35,521 nt of DNA from Microbacteriaceae bacterium UBA1487 (lineage in GTDB: Bacteria > Actinomycetota > Actinomycetes > Actinomycetales > Microbacteriaceae), in NCBI GenBank assembly GCA_002325245.1, contig DCRR01000017.1, positions 26,473-61,993 of the forward strand. Reading direction: 5' to 3'. Below the pieces are notes generated by a model, which searched no databases, was not told where the DNA came from, and saw only the letters and a program-made list of their open reading frames with translations. Positions 14,869 through 22,479 of this stretch are shown here, in pieces (within the stretch, counting starts at the first letter, position 1; every line of letters begins with the position of its first letter). The translations under genes were made by a program, and so were the position numbers.

Positions 14869-15809
14869 TCGGCGATCAGCTCGGAGCGGTGGATGAGCGC
14901 GGCCGCGCCGATCAGCGGGCCGTCGCCGGAGAGCCCCGACGGAACGACACGCACCTTGGTGACGAAGCCGAACTGGATGTGCTCGGCGATCGGCTCGCGG
15001 ATCATGTCGAAGATGTCCGGGGTCACATGCGAGAAGCCGCCGCCGATCGCGACGACATCGAGGTCGACGAGTGCGGTCGCGGAGGCGATCGCCTGGCCGA
15101 TGGCGCGACCGGAACGAGCGACCGCGCGACGAGCGATCTCGTCGCCCGCGGCGTAGGCGGCGGCGAGCTCCTCGCCGGTGCTGCCCGCCCAGCCTTCGCG
15201 GCGCGCCCAGGCGACCGTCTTGGGGCCGGAGGCGACCGCCTCCAGGCATCCGGCGCCGCCGCAGGCGCAGGGGTCGTCGAAGCCGGCGACCTCGACGTGT
15301 CCGATGTGGCCGGCATTGCCGGTGGGTCCGGGCACGGTGCGGCCGCCGAGGATCAGCCCGCCGCCGACGCCGGTGGACACGATCATGCCCATGGCGTTGT
15401 CGACGTCACGCGCGGCGCCCACCCAGTGCTCGGCGAGGGCGATGCACAGCCCGTCCATGCGCAGCGTCACGGGCACGCCAGCGGAGACCGGCTCGATGAT
15501 GCTGCGCACCAGGTCGCGCAGCGGGTAGTCGCGCCAGCTCGCCAGGTTGAGCGGCGAGACGGCGCCCGCCGCCACGTTGATCGGGCCGGCCGCGCCGATG
15601 CCCGCGCCGATCAGCTCGTGCTCCGGGCCGACGCTGGCGAGCGCGGCCATGGTGGCGCCCGTGACCGCCTCGGCGAGCTGCTCCGAGCTCGAGTCGGGGC
15701 CGGTGGGGCGCCGGTGGCGCGAGGAGGCGACGACCGTGCCGTCGGCGGTGACGAGTCCGGCTTCGACCTTCGTACCGCCGAGGTCGATGGCGAGGGCTAC
15801 AGGGATCAC
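14865..15809 (-). CDS. ROK family sugar kinase
   Basis: A 314-residue ROK protein, probably a cytoplasmic glucokinase-like sugar kinase. The ATP loop is AIDLGGTKVEAGLV (7-20), the likely catalytic Asp is Asp119 in LRMDGLCIALAEHW, and STGVGGGLILGG is the adenosine motif. The ROK zinc site is complete: His171 in GNAGHIGHVEV, then Cys181, Cys183 and Cys188 in CACGGAGCLE. No helix-turn-helix is present, so it is a kinase rather than an NagC/Mlc-type repressor. The substrate could be glucose or another hexose or amino sugar. The GTG start has only a weak upstream box (TAGCGC, N6). Confidence 0.88.
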   Translation of the reverse strand: MIPVALAIDLGGTKVEAGLVTADGTVVASSRHRRPTGPDSSSEQLAEAVTGATMAALASVGPEHELIGAGIGAAGPINVAAGAVSPLNLASWRDYPLRDLVRSIIEPVSAGVPVTLRMDGLCIALAEHWVGAARDVDNAMGMIVSTGVGGGLILGGRTVPGPTGNAGHIGHVEVAGFDDPCACGGAGCLEAVASGPKTVAWARREGWAGSTGEELAAAYAAGDEIARRAVARSGRAIGQAIASATALVDLDVVAIGGGFSHVTPDIFDMIREPIAEHIQFGFVTKVRVVPSGLSGDGPLIGAAALIHRSELIAD

Positions 15810-15911
15810 GGCAGGGCGCTACTTTCGGTCGGCGGATGCACAGCTTTTCCCAGCGTAGCGACCGCCGCGTCGTTGCCCGCGCGGGGGTCGACAGCGCCGT
15901 ACACTGGCCGC

Positions 15912-16367
15912 GTGAACGGCGTCGCGAGGCTCGAACGGGTGATCGATCTGCCGCGCTCGATCGTCTGGGAGGCGATCGTTGACCCGATTCTGATGGAGGG
16001 CTGGCTGCACCCGGATGCGAGCCTCGTCGAGGGCGTCGAACTGCTCGAGCGGCGCGTCCCGTCTCCCGAGGAGCCCGCGGTTCCCGCGATCGTCGAGAGC
16101 GACGGGCCGCGCCTGGGTCATGTGCGCGTCGAGCTGACCGAGGCGAGCGGCGGCTCACGCGGTGGGGTCACCGAGCTCGTCCTCAGCGTTCCGCAGCACA
16201 TCGACAGCCGCTTCCGCGCACCGCTGATCGCGGGCTGGCAGACCCGCCTCGACCAGCTCGAGGAGCTGCTGCGCGGGCATCCCGTCGACTGGGAGCACTG
16301 GGAGCGCGATCACGGCGCCGGCTACGAGCAGCACCTGCTGCGGGCCGCGACCGTCGCGTCCCCCTGA
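15912..16367 (+). CDS. SRPBCC / AHSA1-like protein
   Basis: A 151-residue START-like protein. The N-terminus ARLERVIDLPRSIVWEAIVDPILMEGWL is the classic SRPBCC opening (a strand, then a helix that closes the ligand cavity), followed by a TELVLSVPQHID strand and a long C-terminal helix (APLIAGWQTRLDQLEELL). The family binds hydrophobic ligands or activates Hsp90; no ligand can be inferred here. GTG 15912 lies 6 bases after TACACT (15900-15905), which fixes the start; the frame is open far upstream, antisense to the ROK gene, and was not used. Confidence 0.8.
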   Translation: MNGVARLERVIDLPRSIVWEAIVDPILMEGWLHPDASLVEGVELLERRVPSPEEPAVPAIVESDGPRLGHVRVELTEASGGSRGGVTELVLSVPQHIDSRFRAPLIAGWQTRLDQLEELLRGHPVDWEHWERDHGAGYEQHLLRAATVASP

Positions 16368-16398
16368 GAGTTTCAGGCACGCTAGCTAGACTCGCGGG

Positions 16399-17427
16399 GT
16401 GAATGCCACATCTTCCGGCGTGACGACGCGCACCGCGCTCGCCCCTGCCGAACGCGCGACCAGGCTGCTCGGCGCCGAGCTGACCGAGAAGAGCCTGCGA
16501 CTCCATCTGGAAGGCCTGCCGGGCGTCGACGCCGTCGGGCTCGAGCAGCGCGCGGCGGCCCTCGGCACCCGCTCCATCAAGACCACCTCGAAGGCTTGGG
16601 CCCTTGACCGCATCATCGAGCTGATCGACCTCACCACGCTCGAGGGGGCCGACACCCCCGGCAAGGTGCGCTCGCTCGTCGCGAAGGCGATCACGCCCGA
16701 CCCGAGCTCGCCTGACACGCCCCGCGTGGCGGCGGTCTGCGTCTACGGCGACATGGTTCCGGATGCGGTGGCGGCCCTCGGCGCCCTGCACGGCGACCCG
16801 GATGACGGCCTCATCTCCGTTGCCGCCGTCGCCACCGCGTTCCCGAGCGGTCGCGCCTCGCTCGCCGTGAAGCTCGCCGACACCCGCGACGCGGTTGCCG
16901 CGGGCGCCGACGAGATCGACATGGTGATCGATCGCGGCGCCTTCCTCGCCGGCCGCTACGGCGAGGTCTTCGAGCAGATCGTCGCGGTGAAGGAGGCCTG
17001 CCGCCGCGAAGACGGCACCTTCGCGAGCCTCAAGGTGATCCTCGAGACCGGCGAGCTGAACTCCTACGACAACGTGCGCCGGGCCAGCTGGCTGGCGATT
17101 CTCGCCGGCGGCGACTTCATCAAGACCTCGACCGGCAAGGTGAGCCCCGCGGCGACGTTGCCGGTCACCCTCCTCATGCTCGAGGTGGTGCGTGACTGGC
17201 ACCGGCTCACGGGGGAGAAGATCGGCGTGAAGCCGGCCGGTGGCATCCGCACCTCGAAGGATGCGATCAAGTACCTGGTGACGGTGGCCGAGACGGTCGG
17301 CGAGGAGTGGCTGCAGCCCCACCTGTTCCGGTTCGGTGCCTCGAGCCTGCTCAACGATGTGCTGCTGCAGCGGCAGAAGCTCCAGACCGGCCACTACTCC
17401 GGCCCCGACTACGTCACGATCGACTGA
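16399..17427 (+). CDS. deoC: Deoxyribose-phosphate aldolase, long form
   Basis: DeoC cleaves 2-deoxyribose 5-phosphate to glyceraldehyde 3-phosphate and acetaldehyde. This is the long form (342 residues, against about 220 to 260 for the short bacterial enzyme), closer in layout to eukaryotic DERA. The Schiff-base Lys is Lys242 in DFIKTSTGK, the second essential Lys is Lys278 in GVKPAGGIR, and VKVILETGEL-like sequence precedes them. GTG 16399 is 6 bases after TAGACT (16387-16392), so the operon mRNA should be leaderless. The two aldehyde dehydrogenase genes downstream fit disposal of the acetaldehyde made here. Confidence 0.95.
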   Translation: MNATSSGVTTRTALAPAERATRLLGAELTEKSLRLHLEGLPGVDAVGLEQRAAALGTRSIKTTSKAWALDRIIELIDLTTLEGADTPGKVRSLVAKAITPDPSSPDTPRVAAVCVYGDMVPDAVAALGALHGDPDDGLISVAAVATAFPSGRASLAVKLADTRDAVAAGADEIDMVIDRGAFLAGRYGEVFEQIVAVKEACRREDGTFASLKVILETGELNSYDNVRRASWLAILAGGDFIKTSTGKVSPAATLPVTLLMLEVVRDWHRLTGEKIGVKPAGGIRTSKDAIKYLVTVAETVGEEWLQPHLFRFGASSLLNDVLLQRQKLQTGHYSGPDYVTID

Positions 17428-17437
17428 GGACCGCAGC

Positions 17438-18910
17438 ATGGTGAAAGACATTGACATCCCCGCCGGCGGCGGCTTCCTGGACTACGCCCCGGCGCCCGAG
17501 TCGACGAGCATCCTGAAGCTTCGCGACTCCTACGGACTGTTCATCGACGGCGACTTCGTCGACGGCCACGGCACCCCGTTCTCGACCGTGTCGCCCGCGA
17601 CGGAGAAGGTGATCGCCGAGATCGCCACCGCGAACGAGCGCGATGTCGATCTGGCCGTCGCCGCGGCCCGCCGCGCCTACGACAAGACCTGGTCGAAGCT
17701 GTCGGGCGCCGACCGTGGCAAGTACCTGTTCCGCATCGCCCGCCTCGTGCAGGAGCGCGCGCGCGAGCTCGCCGTGGCCGAGAGCCTCGACAACGGCAAG
17801 CCGATCAAGGAGAGCCGCGACGTCGACGTGCCGCTCGTGGCGGCCTGGTTCTTCTACTACGCGGGCTGGGCCGACAAGCTCGACTACGCGGGCCTGGGTG
17901 CCAACCCGAAGGCGCTCGGCGTGGCCGGTCAGGTCATCCCGTGGAACTTCCCGCTGCTGATGCTCGCCTGGAAGGTCGCCCCGGCGCTCGCCGCGGGCAA
18001 CACGGTGGTGCTGAAGCCCGCCGAGACGACCTCGCTCACGGCGCTGCTGTTCGCCGAGATCCTGCAGCAGGCCGACCTGCCGAAGGGCGTCGTCAACATC
18101 GTGACCGGCGCCGGCGCCACCGGGGCGACGCTCGTGCGCCACCCCGACGTCGACAAGGTCGCCTTCACCGGCTCGACCGCGGTCGGCCGTGAGATCGCCA
18201 AGGCGATCGCCGGCACGGGCAAGAAGGTCACGCTGGAGCTCGGCGGCAAGGCCGCCAACATCGTGTTCGATGACGCGCCGATCGACCAGGCGATCGAGGG
18301 CATCGTCAACGGGATCTTCTTCAACCAGGGCCACGTCTGCTGCGCGGGCAGCCGTCTGCTGGTGCAGGAGAACGTGCACGATGAGGTCATCGACCGGTTG
18401 AAGAGCCGCCTGTCGACGCTGCGTCTCGGTGATCCGCTCGACAAGAACACCGACATCGGCGCGATCAACTCGCAAGAGCAGCTCGAGCGCATCACGGCGC
18501 TCGTCGCGGCGGGAGAGGCCGAGGGCGCCGAGCGCTGGAGCGCCCCCTGCGACTTCCCCGAGAACGGCTTCTGGTACGCCCCGACGATCTTCACGAACGT
18601 GTCGACCAGTTCGCGCGTCGCCCGTGAGGAGATCTTCGGGCCGGTGCTCAGCGTGCTCACCTTCCGCACGCCCGCCGAGGCGATCGCCAAGGCGAACAAC
18701 ACGCCGTACGGCCTCTCGGCCGGCATCTGGAGCGACAAGGGCTCGAAGATCCTTGCCGTCGCCGACAAGCTGCGCGCGGGGGTGATCTGGGCGAACACCT
18801 TCAACCGCTTCGACCCGGCGTCGCCGTTCGGCGGCTACAAGGAGTCCGGCTACGGCCGGGAGGGCGGCCGCCACGGCCTCACCGCGTACTTGAAGGGGGC
18901 GGGCAAATGA
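17438..18910 (+). CDS. Aldehyde dehydrogenase, full length
   Basis: A 490-residue NAD(P)-dependent aldehyde dehydrogenase. The general base is Glu267 in LELGGKAANIVF and the nucleophile is Cys301 in FNQGHVCCAGSR; WNFPLLMLAWKVAPALAAGN, FTGSTAVG and EEIFGPVLSV are family signatures. In this operon the natural substrate is probably acetaldehyde from DeoC. ATG 17438 has GAGGA 7 bases upstream, one of the few conventional binding sites here. Its TGA overlaps the ATG of the truncated partner (ATGA). The pair resembles a split ALDH16, in which an active and an inactive ALDH domain form one protein. Confidence 0.95.
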   Translation: MVKDIDIPAGGGFLDYAPAPESTSILKLRDSYGLFIDGDFVDGHGTPFSTVSPATEKVIAEIATANERDVDLAVAAARRAYDKTWSKLSGADRGKYLFRIARLVQERARELAVAESLDNGKPIKESRDVDVPLVAAWFFYYAGWADKLDYAGLGANPKALGVAGQVIPWNFPLLMLAWKVAPALAAGNTVVLKPAETTSLTALLFAEILQQADLPKGVVNIVTGAGATGATLVRHPDVDKVAFTGSTAVGREIAKAIAGTGKKVTLELGGKAANIVFDDAPIDQAIEGIVNGIFFNQGHVCCAGSRLLVQENVHDEVIDRLKSRLSTLRLGDPLDKNTDIGAINSQEQLERITALVAAGEAEGAERWSAPCDFPENGFWYAPTIFTNVSTSSRVAREEIFGPVLSVLTFRTPAEAIAKANNTPYGLSAGIWSDKGSKILAVADKLRAGVIWANTFNRFDPASPFGGYKESGYGREGGRHGLTAYLKGAGK

Positions 18911-19767
18911 CCCACCTGACGATCCCCAAGACCTACAAGCTCTACATCGGCGGCAAGTTCCCGCGCACCGAGTCGGGTCGCAGCTACGAGGTGACGACGC
19001 CGAAGGGCAAGTTCCTCGCCAACGCCGCACTCGCCAGCCGCAAGGACGGCCGCGACGCGGTTGTCGCGGCGCGCGCCGCGCAGCCCGGCTGGGCCGGCGC
19101 GACCGCCTACAACCGCGGTCAGGTGCTCTACCGCATCGCCGAGGTGCTGGAGGGTCGACGCGAGCAGTTCGTCGCCGAGATCGCCGCCTCGGAGGGCGTG
19201 TCGAAGTCCGCGGCCACCGCGCAGGTGGATGCGGCGATCGACTCCTGGGTGTGGTTCGCAGGCTGGGCTGACAAGTACGTGCAGGTCGCCGGAACCGGCA
19301 ACCCGGTCGCGGGCCCCTACTTCAACCTCTCGGTGCCCGAGCCGACCGGCGTCGTCGCGGTCGTCGCACCGCAGGGCACGGGCGGATCGCTCCTCGGCCT
19401 CGTCAACGTGGTCGCGCCCGCGATCGTAAGCGGCAACACGGTGGTCGTGATCGCGAGCGAGAAGCACCCGCTCAGTGCGATCAGCCTCGCCGAGGTCTTC
19501 GCCACGAGTGACTTGCCCGGCGGGGTCGTCAACGTGCTCACCGGCTCGCCGGCCGAGATCGCCCCGTGGCTCGCCAGCCACGCCGACGTGAACGCCCTCG
19601 ACCTGAGCGGCGCCGACGCGCTCGACTGGGTCGACCTCGAGATCGCGGCGGCGGACACGCTGAAGCGCGTCCTGCATCCGGAACCGGGCGTGCCCGCGCG
19701 CTCGCTCGACCGGATCGTCGCACTCACCGAGACGAAGACCGTCTGGCACACCAAGTCGCTGATCTGA
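18907..19767 (+). CDS. Truncated aldehyde dehydrogenase without catalytic Cys
   Basis: A 286-residue ALDH-family protein that keeps the N-terminal helical and NAD-binding part (YIGGKFPRTESG, VVAVVAPQGTGGSLLGLVNVVAPAIVSGN-like sequence) but has neither the ELGGK Glu motif nor the Cys loop. It ends cleanly rather than by frameshift. The length and order (full ALDH, then a truncated inactive ALDH of about 290 residues) match the two domains of ALDH16, so it is probably a structural partner of the preceding enzyme and not a decayed gene. ATGA overlap with that gene implies coupled, roughly equal synthesis. Confidence 0.85.
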   Translation: MTHLTIPKTYKLYIGGKFPRTESGRSYEVTTPKGKFLANAALASRKDGRDAVVAARAAQPGWAGATAYNRGQVLYRIAEVLEGRREQFVAEIAASEGVSKSAATAQVDAAIDSWVWFAGWADKYVQVAGTGNPVAGPYFNLSVPEPTGVVAVVAPQGTGGSLLGLVNVVAPAIVSGNTVVVIASEKHPLSAISLAEVFATSDLPGGVVNVLTGSPAEIAPWLASHADVNALDLSGADALDWVDLEIAAADTLKRVLHPEPGVPARSLDRIVALTETKTVWHTKSLI

Positions 19768-19800
19768 GTCGCGCGGTGCGTTCGCCGTCGCGCGGCCCGC

Positions 19801-19861
19801 GACCGGTGCGAAAAGTGCGATTGCGGCGCGCAGGATCGCGCTTTTCGCACCGCTCGCGGGG
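19801..19861 (+). repeat. Palindromic intergenic element, copy 3
   Basis: Same family as 1036-1105 and 5962-6028. Arms GGTGCGAAAAG and CTTTTCGCACC carry a paired change relative to copy 2 (AAACG/CGTTT becomes AAAAG/CTTTT), and the centre again ends in GGATCGC. It sits after the truncated ALDH gene and before the SDR gene. Confidence 0.8.
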
Positions 19862-19953
19862 ACGGGCGCGCGTTTGTCTCGTGCAGGACCTCAGGGGGAC
19901 TGGATCTCGTGGAGACCCGGGGTTTCTTCAGCCCGGAGGCCTAGCGTGACGGC

Positions 19954-21456
19954 ATGCGCATCCTCCTGACCGGCGCCACCGGGTATCTGGGCGGGCGCTT
20001 GGCTCCCCGGCTTCTGGAACGCGGTCACGACGTGCGCGTGCTCGTGCGCGACCGCTCGCGACTGCGCGACGTGCCCTGGGCGGACGACGTCGAGGTCGTC
20101 GAGGGCGATCTCAGTGATCCGGATTCGGTGCGCCGCGCGTTCGAGGGTCGCGAGATCGCGTACTTCCTGGTGCATTCGATGACCGCGCACCGCGACTTCG
20201 CCGAGGTCGACCGGCGGCACGCCGAGACCTTCGCGGCGGCGGCGCGCGCGGCGGGCGTCTCGCGCATCGTCTACCTCGGCGGCCTGCATCCCGAGGGCAG
20301 GCTGTCGCCGCACCTGCGCTCCCGTGCCGAGGTCGGAGAGATCCTGCTCGACTCCGGGGTGCCGACGGCGGCGCTGCAGGCGGGGGTTGTGATCGGCTCC
20401 GGCTCGGCGAGCTTCGAGATGATCCGGCACCTCACCGAGGTCCTGCCGTATATGCCCGCACCGAAATGGGTGCGCAACTTCATCCAGCCGATCGCGGTGC
20501 GCGACGTGCTCTACTACCTGCTCGAGGCGGCCGAGCTGCCGCCCGAGGTGAACCGCGCTTTCGACATCGGCGGACCGGACGTGCTGCGCTACGGCCAGAT
20601 GATGAACGGATACGCCGTCGAGGCGGGGCTCCATCAGCGCCCGATCGCCTCGCTGCCGGTGTTGACGCCGTGGCTCGCCTCGCACTGGGTCAACCTGGTC
20701 ACTCCGATCCCGCGCGCGCTCGCTGTGCCGCTGGTGACGAGTCTGCAGAACGACGCCGTCTGCCGCGAGCACGACATCGCGCACTGGATTCCGGAGCCCG
20801 AAGGCGGGCTCACCGGCTACCGGCGCGCGGTGCGCCTGGCGCTCGGCAAGATGCGCGCCGGCGAGGTGGAGACCAGCTGGCAGAACGACGCCGTGCTGGG
20901 AGCCCCGAGCGATCCGCTGCCGAGCGACCCGGAGTGGTCGGGCCATACCGTCTACGTGGATGCGCGGGAGCAGCACTCCACGGCTTCACCCGAGCAGCTG
21001 TGGCGGGTGATCGAGGGGATCGGCGGTGACAACGGCTGGTACTCCTTCCCGCTCGCTTGGGCTCTGCGCGGCTGGCTCGACAAGCTCGTCGGCGGGGTGG
21101 GGCTGCGACGCGGGCGTCGTCATCCGCACCGGTTGGCGCTCGGCGAAGCGCTCGACTTCTGGCGGGTGGAGCAGCTCGACCGGGGGCGCTTCCTGCGCCT
21201 GCGCGCCGAGATGAAGCTCCCGGGCCGCGCCTGGCTCGAGCTCTCCGCCGTGCCGCAGGACGGCGGCACGCTCTACCGGCAGCGCGCCGTGTTCTTCCCG
21301 CGCGGTCTCGCCGGGCGCCTGTACTGGTTCGCGATCCTGCCGTTCCACGGCGTCATCTTTCGCGGCATGGCCCTGCGCATCACGGCGCGCGCCGAGGCCG
21401 AAGCGCGTGCGTCGGCGGCGGACGAGAACGCCGCCGATCAGATCACGACTCGGTGA
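19954..21456 (+). CDS. SDR-type NAD(P)-binding protein with DUF2867 domain
   Basis: A 500-residue two-domain protein. Residues 1-300 form an atypical short-chain dehydrogenase/NmrA-like Rossmann domain: MRILLTGATGYLGGRLAPRL at the N-terminus, VEVVEGDLSDPDSVRRAF, and AYFLVHSM. Residues from about 325 match DUF2867, a helix-grip (SRPBCC-like) domain, seen in WRVEQLDRGRFLRLRAE and YWFAILPFHGVIFRGM. The fusion is common in actinobacteria; the reaction is unknown. ATG 19954 lies 6 bases after TAGCGT (19942-19947). The last codons overlap the operator of the next gene. Confidence 0.85.
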   Translation: MRILLTGATGYLGGRLAPRLLERGHDVRVLVRDRSRLRDVPWADDVEVVEGDLSDPDSVRRAFEGREIAYFLVHSMTAHRDFAEVDRRHAETFAAAARAAGVSRIVYLGGLHPEGRLSPHLRSRAEVGEILLDSGVPTAALQAGVVIGSGSASFEMIRHLTEVLPYMPAPKWVRNFIQPIAVRDVLYYLLEAAELPPEVNRAFDIGGPDVLRYGQMMNGYAVEAGLHQRPIASLPVLTPWLASHWVNLVTPIPRALAVPLVTSLQNDAVCREHDIAHWIPEPEGGLTGYRRAVRLALGKMRAGEVETSWQNDAVLGAPSDPLPSDPEWSGHTVYVDAREQHSTASPEQLWRVIEGIGGDNGWYSFPLAWALRGWLDKLVGGVGLRRGRRHPHRLALGEALDFWRVEQLDRGRFLRLRAEMKLPGRAWLELSAVPQDGGTLYRQRAVFFPRGLAGRLYWFAILPFHGVIFRGMALRITARAEAEARASAADENAADQITTR

Positions 21457-21494
21457 CGAATAGATAACAAACCGGTAACGCGACCTGCTAAGTT
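21441..21494 (+). promoter_or_regulatory. Four 11-bp operator repeats and -10 before the GDPD gene
   Basis: GATCAC (21441), GGTGAC (21452), GATAAC (21463) and GGTAAC (21474) recur at exactly 11 bases, consensus G-R-T-N-A-C plus 5. TAAGTT (21489-21494) is a plausible -10, and the last core ends 9 bases before it. Tandem 11-bp half-sites replacing the -35 are the arrangement of PhoB/OmpR-family activators. Glycerophosphodiesterase genes are classic Pho regulon members, so phosphate control is likely but inferred. Confidence 0.6.
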
Positions 21495-21555
21495 CGAGGC
21501 ACCCGCAGCGACGCGGGGCCCACATCCGTGGTGAACCCGAAACGAAAGCGTGTCA

Positions 21556-22473
21556 ATGACGACAGCGCAGCCCGTTGCCGAGTCCCCGAAGCTCGGTCAC
21601 CCGACCCATCCGCTTCGTCGCGCTCTCGTCGCGAGCGCCCTCACCCTCGGGCTCGTGCTCGTGATGGCGCTCAACCCCGACGCCGTCCGCGTCTTCGCCG
21701 CCAGTCCCTTCGGCGAGCTGCGCAGTCCCGGTGAGTCGGCCTTCATCGCCGCGCACCGCGGTGACCGCTCGGATGCGCCCGAGAACACGCTGCCCGCCTT
21801 CCAGTCCGCGTTCAACAGCGGCTTCGCCTACGTCGAGACCGACCTTCAGCTGACGCGCGACGGCCAGGTGGTGCTCATGCACGACACCACCGTGGATCGC
21901 ACCACGAACGGCACCGGCAGCGTCGCGAACAAGACGCTTGACGAGCTGCGCAAGCTCGACGCGGGCTCCTGGTACGACGAGCAGTTCCGCGGCACGCTCG
22001 TGCCGACACTGGCTGAGTTCCTCGACCTGCTCGCGGACTCGGATTCGCGGGCCCTGCTCGAGCTCAAGGGCGACTGGACGCCCGAGGAGGTGCGCTCGAT
22101 GATCGCCGAGATCTTCCCGCGCGGCGTGCAGAACCGCGTCTCGTTCGCGAGCTTCAGCAAGATCTCGCTCGCCTCGCTCTCTGAGGTCGCCGCCGCCTTC
22201 CCGCGGATCGTGCTGCGGAAGACCCTCCCGAAGGACCCGGTCGCGCTCGTGCAGAAATACACCGCCAGCGCGATCATGACCCGCACCGAGGAGCTCGAGC
22301 AGCGCCCCGAGGTCGTCGAGGAGATGCACGACGCCGGGCTCGGCGTGCTGCTCTACACGCTCAACGATCGGCAGAGCTGGGCCGAGGCCCTCGCGCTCGG
22401 AGTCGATGGCATCGCCACCGACCGCCCGAGCGCCCTCGACGGCTGGATCGCCCAGACGGCGCCCGGAACGTAG
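21556..22473 (+). CDS. Membrane-anchored or secreted glycerophosphodiester phosphodiesterase
   Basis: A 305-residue GDPD-family enzyme that splits glycerophosphodiesters into glycerol 3-phosphate and an alcohol. An N-terminal basic segment and one hydrophobic helix (RRALVASALTLGLVLVMAL, about 22-40) act as a signal or anchor, putting the enzyme outside the membrane. The catalytic pattern is complete: AAHRGDRSDAPENTL, VETDLQLTRDGQVVLMHD and TVDRTTNGTG. ATG 21556 was chosen; an in-frame GTG at 21550 would add two residues. Transcription probably starts near 21501 under the 11-bp repeats, giving a leader of about 55 bases, unlike most genes here. Phosphate scavenging is the likely role. Confidence 0.92.
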   Translation: MTTAQPVAESPKLGHPTHPLRRALVASALTLGLVLVMALNPDAVRVFAASPFGELRSPGESAFIAAHRGDRSDAPENTLPAFQSAFNSGFAYVETDLQLTRDGQVVLMHDTTVDRTTNGTGSVANKTLDELRKLDAGSWYDEQFRGTLVPTLAEFLDLLADSDSRALLELKGDWTPEEVRSMIAEIFPRGVQNRVSFASFSKISLASLSEVAAAFPRIVLRKTLPKDPVALVQKYTASAIMTRTEELEQRPEVVEEMHDAGLGVLLYTLNDRQSWAEALALGVDGIATDRPSALDGWIAQTAPGT

Positions 22474-22479
22474 CGGGCG

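Noticed and set aside
14568..15911. Upstream extension of the SRPBCC frame
   Set aside because: The extension is antisense to the ROK kinase; TACACT 6 bases before GTG 15912 fixes the start.
18907..19767. Truncated ALDH as a pseudogene
   Set aside because: The frame is clean, the start is coupled to the upstream gene, and the length matches the second domain of ALDH16.
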